Assembly (NCBI GenBank): GCA_017640615.1
Contig: JAEPQK010000002.1
Span: 558,001 to 622,000, forward strand
Reading direction: 5' to 3'
DNA from: Rhizobiaceae bacterium
GTDB taxonomy: Bacteria; Pseudomonadota; Alphaproteobacteria; Rhizobiales; Rhizobiaceae
DNA: 64,000 bases
Numbering within the stretch: position 1 is the stretch's first letter; every line of letters starts with the position of its first letter. This document shows positions 58,476-64,000 of this stretch, in pieces. The position numbers and the translations under genes were made by a program. Below the pieces are notes generated by a model that was given only the letters and a program-made list of their open reading frames with translations, was not told the DNA's origin and did not search any database.

Positions 58476-61142
58476 ATGAGCGGCGTAAACGGCATCCGGT
58501 CGGCTTTTCTCGACTATTTCGGTTCCAACGGTCACGAGATCGTTGCGTCCAGCCCTCTGGTGCCGCGCAACGACCCGACGCTGATGTTCACTAATGCCGG
58601 TATGGTGCAGTTCAAGAACGTCTTCACCGGACTTGAAAAGCGTGACTATTCGCGCGCCGTGACCGCGCAGAAATGCGTCCGTGCCGGCGGCAAGCACAAC
58701 GATCTCGACAATGTCGGCTACACCGCGCGCCACCATACCTTCTTCGAGATGTTGGGCAATTTTTCCTTCGGTGATTACTTTAAGGATGTTGCCATCGAAC
58801 TCGCTTGGAATCTCGTCACACGCGAGTTCGGCCTCGATGGCTCCAAGCTGCTGGTCACTGTCTACCACACCGACGATGATGCGGCCGCGTTCTGGAAGAA
58901 GATCGCCGGCCTTCCGGATGAGCGCATCATTCGCATTCCAACTCATGACAATTTCTGGGCGATGGGCGACACCGGCCCCTGCGGTCCGTGTTCCGAGATT
59001 TTCTACGATCACGGCGAGCACATTCCGGGCGGTCCGCCCGGAAGTCCGGATGAGGATGGCGACCGTTTCATCGAGATCTGGAACCTCGTCTTCATGCAGT
59101 TCGAGCAGGTCACGCCGGACGAGCGCATCGACCTGCCACGCCCTTCCATCGACACCGGCATGGGTCTGGAGCGCATTGCCGCCGTCATGCAGGGCAAGCA
59201 CGACAATTACGATATCGATCTCTTTCAGGCGCTGATTGCGGCTTCGGTCGAAGCAACTGGCGTGAAGGCCGAGGGCGCTGCCCGCGCCAGCCATCGGGTG
59301 ATCGCTGACCATCTGCGAGCGTCGAGTTTTCTGATTGCCGATGGCGTTCTGCCATCCAATGAGGGCCGGGGTTATGTGCTTCGCCGCATCATGCGCCGCG
59401 CCATGCGCCATGCGCAGCTGCTTGGTGCATCCGACCCGCTGATGTGGCGCCTGGTGCCCGCACTCGTTCAGGAGATGGGGCAGGCCTATCCCGAGCTTGT
59501 GCGCGGCCAGCCGCTGATCACCGAAACGCTGCAGCTTGAGGAAAAGCGCTTCCGCAAGACGCTGGCGCGCGGCCTCGGGCTGCTTGAGGAAGCCACCCAG
59601 ACCTTCGATAGTGGCGACACGCTCGATGGCGACACCGCCTTCAAGCTCTACGACACCTATGGTTTTCCGCTCGATCTGACGCAGGATGCGCTGCGCCAGC
59701 GCGGCATCTCCGTCGATGTCGACGGCTTCAACAGCGCGATGGAACGCCAGAAGGCCGAAGCGCGGGCGAGTTGGGCAGGTTCCGGCGAAGCTGCTGCGGA
59801 GACGATCTGGTTCCAGCTGCGCGAAAAACTCGGCGCGACCGAATTTCTCGGCTATTCGAGCGAGACGGCTGAAGGCGTGATCAGCGCGCTGGTGCGCGAC
59901 GGCGCCGAGGTGAATTCTGCAAAAGCAGGTGACGATGTCGCCGCGGTTCTCAACCAAACGCCGTTTTACGGTGAATCCGGCGGTCAGGTCGGTGACACCG
60001 GCGTGATCCGGGGCGAGGGTTTCGAGATCGCAGTGAGCGATACGCAGAAAAAGGGCGACGGCCTTTTCGTGCACTACGGCAAGGTCACGTCCGGCGAAGT
60101 GAAACCGGGCGCTGTGGCGGAGCTTGAGGTGGAACACGGACGGCGCAGCCAGATCCGCGCCAACCACTCGGCGACGCATCTGCTGCACGAGGCGCTGCGC
60201 GAAGTACTTGGCAGCCATGTGGCGCAGAAAGGTTCGCTGGTCGCACCAGAGCGCCTGCGCTTCGATTTCTCGCATCCCAAGCCGATCGACGATGCCGAAC
60301 TGGCGAATATCGAGGCGATGGCCAATGAGATTGTTCTGCAGAACAGCCCGGTCTCCACGCGGCTGATGGCGGTAGACGATGCGATCGAATCCGGCGCGAC
60401 CGCGCTGTTCGGCGAAAAATATGGTGACGAGGTGCGTGTCGTGACCATGGGCACCGCGCGTCAGGGAGACAAGGCTGGCAAGCCGTATTCGGTCGAGCTG
60501 TGCGGCGGCACACATGTGAATGCGACCGGCGATATCGGCCTGGTGCGTGTGGTGTCGGAGGGCGCGGTTTCGTCCGGCGTACGCCGGCTGGAGGCGTTGA
60601 CCGGGGCTGCTGCACGCGATCACCTCGCGGAGCAGGATCGCCGACTGCGCCAGATGGCGGCCGCGCTGAAGGTTGCGCCGCAGGATGCGCCGGCCCGACT
60701 CGAAGCAGTGCTGGAAGAGCGCCGCAAGATGGAGCGTGAGCTGGCCGAGGCGCGCAAGCAACTGGCGCTCGGGGGTGGCGCTACGGCCTCCGGCGGCGGT
60801 TCGGAAAAGGAAGATATCGGCGGCGTCGGTTTCCTGGGCAAGGTGGTTAGCGGCGTTGCGCCGAAAGACCTGAAATCGCTTGCCGACGAGGGCAAGAAGT
60901 CGCTCGGCTCGGGCGTCACTGTGTTTGTGGGCACCGCCGAGGACGGCAAGGCAAGCGTTGTGGTTGGTGTCACCGACGATCTGACGTCGCGCTTCAGCGC
61001 GGTCGATCTGGTCCGAAAGGCCTCCGAGGCGTTGGGCGGCAAGGGCGGCGGCGGCCGGCCGGACATGGCCCAGGCCGGTGGCCCCGATGCCTCGAAGGCC
61101 GACGATGCCGTTGCCGCTGTGCGGGCTGCACTCGCGGGCTAG
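58476..61142 (+). CDS. alaS: Alanyl-tRNA synthetase
   Basis: Class II synthetase charging tRNA-Ala. 888 residues: the catalytic domain ([46 protein letters not shown]), tRNA-recognition domain, editing domain with the zinc-site motif [11 protein letters not shown] and the later CGGTH, and the C-terminal C-Ala domain. Length is near the usual 875. It starts 180 bases after recA behind the recA terminator, so it has its own promoter. Its stop overlaps the stop of the convergent DedA gene. Confidence 0.97.
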   Translation: MSGVNGIRSAFLDYFGSNGHEIVASSPLVPRNDPTLMFTNAGMVQFKNVFTGLEKRDYSRAVTAQKCVRAGGKHNDLDNVGYTARHHTFFEMLGNFSFGDYFKDVAIELAWNLVTREFGLDGSKLLVTVYHTDDDAAAFWKKIAGLPDERIIRIPTHDNFWAMGDTGPCGPCSEIFYDHGEHIPGGPPGSPDEDGDRFIEIWNLVFMQFEQVTPDERIDLPRPSIDTGMGLERIAAVMQGKHDNYDIDLFQALIAASVEATGVKAEGAARASHRVIADHLRASSFLIADGVLPSNEGRGYVLRRIMRRAMRHAQLLGASDPLMWRLVPALVQEMGQAYPELVRGQPLITETLQLEEKRFRKTLARGLGLLEEATQTFDSGDTLDGDTAFKLYDTYGFPLDLTQDALRQRGISVDVDGFNSAMERQKAEARASWAGSGEAAAETIWFQLREKLGATEFLGYSSETAEGVISALVRDGAEVNSAKAGDDVAAVLNQTPFYGESGGQVGDTGVIRGEGFEIAVSDTQKKGDGLFVHYGKVTSGEVKPGAVAELEVEHGRRSQIRANHSATHLLHEALREVLGSHVAQKGSLVAPERLRFDFSHPKPIDDAELANIEAMANEIVLQNSPVSTRLMAVDDAIESGATALFGEKYGDEVRVVTMGTARQGDKAGKPYSVELCGGTHVNATGDIGLVRVVSEGAVSSGVRRLEALTGAAARDHLAEQDRRLRQMAAALKVAPQDAPARLEAVLEERRKMERELAEARKQLALGGGATASGGGSEKEDIGGVGFLGKVVSGVAPKDLKSLADEGKKSLGSGVTVFVGTAEDGKASVVVGVTDDLTSRFSAVDLVRKASEALGGKGGGGRPDMAQAGGPDASKADDAVAAVRAALAG

Positions 61143-61741
61143 GCGCTGGCCGGTTGCCTGCGCGCGGCTTTGATAAGTCGCCAGCCCAGGAACAGGGTCA
61201 CAGCCGCGGCGGCGAGCAGCCATGCGGCGTTCGAGATCAGGTCGGCGATCGCCGAAATCGAGCTGCTGAACAAATAGCCGAGCGCGAGATAGCCGCCCAC
61301 CCAGATCGTCTCGCCTGCAATATCCCAGGCGAGGAAGGTGAGCCAGCGCATGCGGGCAAGGCCGCTCACAACATTGACCATGGGCCCCAGCAGGCTGATC
61401 AGCCACCGGGTGAGAAACACGCCCATTGCGCCCCATCGCGCCGAATAGGCCTCGGCCTTCGCAAGCTGTGCTTCGAGCCGCGGCTTGTTGGCGACGTAGT
61501 TGCGCACGCGCTGACCGCCAAAGCGCCCGACGGCAAAGCCGAGCTGATCGCCTGCAACAGCACCGCCAAGGCTCCAGAAAAACGCCTCGGCCGCCGAGAT
61601 GTCGCCTTCAACCAGCAGCGCGCCGACAGTCATCAGCAAGATCGAGGTCGGCAGCGGCACGCCGAACTGGCCCATAGCCAGAATGACGACAACCGCCGAC
61701 AGACCATAGACGGTGAAGAACTCAAGCAGTTCCGCGCTCAC
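61139..61741 (-). CDS. DedA family membrane protein
   Basis: 200 residues with about five hydrophobic helices. [36 protein letters not shown] and [23 protein letters not shown] match the DedA family, whose members move undecaprenyl phosphate or other phospholipids across the membrane; the Asp in GDQLGF and Arg in FLTRW are the conserved charged residues. It overlaps the gene for the small protein upstream by four bases, so the two are coupled. Confidence 0.9.
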   Translation of the reverse strand: MSAELLEFFTVYGLSAVVVILAMGQFGVPLPTSILLMTVGALLVEGDISAAEAFFWSLGGAVAGDQLGFAVGRFGGQRVRNYVANKPRLEAQLAKAEAYSARWGAMGVFLTRWLISLLGPMVNVVSGLARMRWLTFLAWDIAGETIWVGGYLALGYLFSSSISAIADLISNAAWLLAAAAVTLFLGWRLIKAARRQPASA

Positions 61742-62094
61742 GGCCGGCGGTCCTGCGTCACCTGCCGTGCGGTTTCGATGGCTGCCTCAACGCGCGCGAT
61801 CAGCATCGGCAGCGGCTCGCCGGTGTCGCGTGCGATGCGGCCAAGCGGCCGCCGCTCAGGCTGACGCGGGTCATAGCCCATCGCCTTTTGCAGTTCCGGC
61901 GGCGGCACGCGGTAGGAGTGCGCGACGTAGCCGATCGTCATCCAGCCTTCGATTTCGACGTTCTGGTGGTTCGACCAGTAGATGAAGAAGGCGGCGGTCC
62001 GGATTGCGAAGAACAGCGTAAGCGCCGCCGCCACCGTGAAGGCAATCAGCAACAGCCGGTTGTTCTGCCACAACTGCCTGACGAGGTTCTTCAT
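61738..62094 (-). CDS. Small membrane-anchored protein of unknown function, 118 aa
   Basis: One N-terminal helix (LLLIAFTVAAALTLFFAIRTAAFFIYW) and a soluble part with WMTIGYVAHSYRVPPPELQKAMG and RPLGRIARDTGEPLPMLIARVEAAI. Family unknown to me. It overlaps the MFS gene upstream by four bases and DedA downstream by four, so these three form one operon. A periplasmic partner role for DedA or the transporter is possible but only inferred. Confidence 0.7.
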   Translation of the reverse strand: MKNLVRQLWQNNRLLLIAFTVAAALTLFFAIRTAAFFIYWSNHQNVEIEGWMTIGYVAHSYRVPPPELQKAMGYDPRQPERRPLGRIARDTGEPLPMLIARVEAAIETARQVTQDRRP

Positions 62095-63527
62095 CGGGCG
62101 GCCTGCATTGCTTCTCGTCTGTCGCGCACGAAATTGAACGCAGCAAACAGCCCGAGCCCGGCAAATGGCAGGCTGGCCACGACGGCCCAGAAGCCGACGC
62201 TGCGCGCGCTCTCCACGCTAATGCCTTCGCCAAAGCCGGCCGCGTTGGCCACAATGCCGATTGCCGCCGCGCCGACCGCATAGCCGAGACGGTGCAGGGT
62301 AGGGATCGCGCTCGCCACGCGATTGTGCTCCGACGGCGGCGCAAGCATGGTCGCGCGGCGCAATATGAAGGTCCAGGCCGCACCAAAGCCCGCCCCCTGG
62401 AGAATGGCGAGCGCCACGATTGCCGAGATCGGGCCGTTTGGAAGCGCGTAGATGAGGCCGACCACCGAGGCCGTGATAACGAGCAGGCCGGACAGGATCA
62501 TTGTTCGGTCCCAACGTTCGGGAATGCCGGCGATCAGAATCGCGGCGACCGACCAGCCAATCGACTCCAGCGCAATCACATAGCCGGCCTCCAGCGGCGT
62601 CAAACCGTGCACGGTGACCATGATGACCGGGCCGTAAATGCCCAGTGCAATGGTGGCGATGGCGAAGCACATGATCATGGTAAGCGGTGCGCCGAGCGTT
62701 GCGAACGGATTGAACGCCTGCGACGGCAGCATGCGCCCTTCGCCGGCGCGTGAATCGCGCAGAGCGAAGAGGCCGAGGCAGGCGGTGCCGAGTGCGACGA
62801 GGGACAGTGAAAGCGGCAACGAATCCGCAAGCCCGGCCGCCGCGATGGAGGTCACGCCAGCGGCCAGAAGCGCGAGGCGATATGCGGGGAACCGCGTCGT
62901 TATGGCAGTTTCGTCAGGCGGCAGCTCGATCGCCTTTGTGCGGAAGAGCCACAGCCCGAGCAGTGCCGCTTGAATGGCGAACGCCCAAAACGCCCAGCGC
63001 CACAGTCCGGCACCGGCGAAGAGCCCGCCGACCAGCGGCCCGACAAAGGCGGACATACCCCATAATGCCGACACAGCGGCCATGACGCGCGGCATGAGCG
63101 CGGCTTCGAACAGCCGTGCAACGGCCACGAAAGACAGTGCCATCAGGCCGCCGCCGCCCAACCCCTGGAGAACACGTCCGGCGAGCATGATCGGCATGGT
63201 CGACGCCACGGCGCTGATGGCGCAGCCGATCAGGTAGAGCAGCGCCGCTGCCGTCATCGCCTGGCGCAGGCCCACATGGCGCAGAAGATGCGCAGCCGAT
63301 GCCCCGGCCGCAATCGAGCCGATCTCGTAAAGCGCGAATGTCCAACCGATAAGGGGAGCGCCACCAATCTCCGCCACGATCGCCGGGATCATGGTGGCAA
63401 CCAGCAACCCGTCGGCGGCATGCAGCCACACGCCAAGCGAAACGACGGCGATCTTGGTCGCGTTGCCTCCCGTCAGGAGAACGCGCCAGCCTGCATGGTT
63501 TGTTGAAGCCTCAGTCACGCTCCGCAC
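62091..63527 (-). CDS. MFS transporter (DHA2-type, about 14 helices)
   Basis: 478-residue drug-type major facilitator with about 12-14 hydrophobic segments. Start GVWLHAADGLLVATMIPAIVAEIGG resembles motif D1, and LAGRVLQGLGGGGLMALSFVAVA resembles motif C of DHA2 exporters. It lies at the head of the MFS / small protein / DedA operon, with four-base overlaps. The substrate is unknown. Confidence 0.9.
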   Translation of the reverse strand: MRSVTEASTNHAGWRVLLTGGNATKIAVVSLGVWLHAADGLLVATMIPAIVAEIGGAPLIGWTFALYEIGSIAAGASAAHLLRHVGLRQAMTAAALLYLIGCAISAVASTMPIMLAGRVLQGLGGGGLMALSFVAVARLFEAALMPRVMAAVSALWGMSAFVGPLVGGLFAGAGLWRWAFWAFAIQAALLGLWLFRTKAIELPPDETAITTRFPAYRLALLAAGVTSIAAAGLADSLPLSLSLVALGTACLGLFALRDSRAGEGRMLPSQAFNPFATLGAPLTMIMCFAIATIALGIYGPVIMVTVHGLTPLEAGYVIALESIGWSVAAILIAGIPERWDRTMILSGLLVITASVVGLIYALPNGPISAIVALAILQGAGFGAAWTFILRRATMLAPPSEHNRVASAIPTLHRLGYAVGAAAIGIVANAAGFGEGISVESARSVGFWAVVASLPFAGLGLFAAFNFVRDRREAMQAAR

Positions 63528-63598
63528 TTGGCAGCTTCACCCGCCAAAGTCGAGATACATCGCGCGAAGATCGAGTGGGGCAGAGCTCGATCGTCTGG

Positions 63599-64000
63599 TC
63601 AGCTGGATGTCGGTCGGGTCTCATCGAAACTTGCCCGCGCCTCCATCCGGCTCCACCACGCCGCAAGTCGAGGGTGCGAATGGAGCATCGCCCGACCATC
63701 ATCGGCCTGGACGAAACAGGCAATCATCGGCGCGGCATGAAGGTCGGCAAGCGTCAGTCGATCGCCGGCAAGCCAGTCTCCCTCGCGCAACGCGGCGGCC
63801 AATGAGGCGAGGCAGGTTTCCGATACTCCAAGGGCTGAGGCGACGGTGGCTTCGTCCGCAGCTTCGCCGCGCCTGCTCTTTTCCACGCGTTCCACATAGA
63901 CGCCCCACACCATTGCCCGATAGGCATAGGCATCGAGCAGGCTGATGGTCTGGTTCATTGCCGCTCGGGCGGCGGCATTGGCCGGCTGCAGCGACGGCCC
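63599..64000 (-). CDS. Glutathione S-transferase family protein (N-terminus outside the window)
   Basis: The frame stays open to the end of the window (GPSLQPANAAARAA before the internal Met at 63958), so 133 C-terminal residues of a GST are present. The helical C-domain shows QTISLLDAYAYRAMVW and WLAGDRLTLADLHAAPMI with the conserved Asp of the N-capping box (TLADLH). The thioredoxin-like domain with the catalytic residue is beyond the window. Same strand as the MFS gene, 71 bases upstream of it. Confidence 0.88.
   Translation of the reverse strand, partial: GPSLQPANAAARAAMNQTISLLDAYAYRAMVWGVYVERVEKSRRGEAADEATVASALGVSETCLASLAAALREGDWLAGDRLTLADLHAAPMIACFVQADDGRAMLHSHPRLAAWWSRMEARASFDETRPTSS

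Overview
The window is a 64 kb stretch of a GC-rich (about 60% by eye) chromosome from an alphaproteobacterium, most likely Hyphomicrobiales (Rhizobiales) near Mesorhizobium, Nitratireductor or other Phyllobacteriaceae. Reasons: the gene order nuoA-N, birA, RNase J, mce, DUF1467, proS, lolC, lolD; a ProRS of about 440 residues; the type-2 ArgC; an rplM-rpsI pair next to argC and speB; and LexA boxes of the GTTC-N7-GTTC class. I see no insertion sequence, prophage, CRISPR array, integrase or rRNA operon. Almost everything is core-genome housekeeping, and the unexplained material sits in intergenic spaces and small ORFs.

Layout. 1-16.3 kb holds single genes and short operons: a truncated polysaccharide deacetylase, DUF2842, heme A synthase, argC, agmatinase, rplM-rpsI, a thioesterase with two divergent crotonases, a CoA-binding protein, an ECF-type sigma factor with a VOC protein, metY, a cupin, a Cys-rich secreted protein, a P450 divergent from a DAO-type oxidoreductase, and a secreted repeat protein. 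Between the DUF6653-like gene and the cupin lies a non-coding stretch of about 400 nt, rich in GNRA and UUCG hairpins and ending in a strong terminator; I cannot assign it to a known RNA family. 16.5-21.9 kb is the proteostasis block clpP-clpX-lon followed by the HU gene. Then come kynU, tRNA-Val(TAC) and tRNA-Asp(GTC).

23.8-39.5 kb is a complete 14-subunit complex I operon (nuoA-N). It carries an extra gene between nuoF and nuoG, and that gene shares a C-terminal helix-hairpin-like domain with the extended NuoE. The same transcription direction continues through birA, rnj, mce and DUF1467, then proS-lolC-lolD. A probable 6S RNA lies antisense upstream of proS. After lolD sits a 28-codon membrane peptide gene behind overlapping LexA half-sites, a candidate SOS-induced division inhibitor.

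46.8-64 kb contains ggt, lipB, tRNA-Leu(GAG), a flippase-like membrane protein, mgtE, an OmpA lipoprotein, a GGDEF protein, an aldo/keto reductase, a DUF1624 membrane protein with a Cys-rich tail, an ICMT-like protein, a MerR regulator, recA (with LexA boxes), alaS, DedA, an MFS transporter and a truncated glutathione S-transferase. The long antisense ORFs over clpX, nuoL and alaS are GC-driven shadows and are left out.
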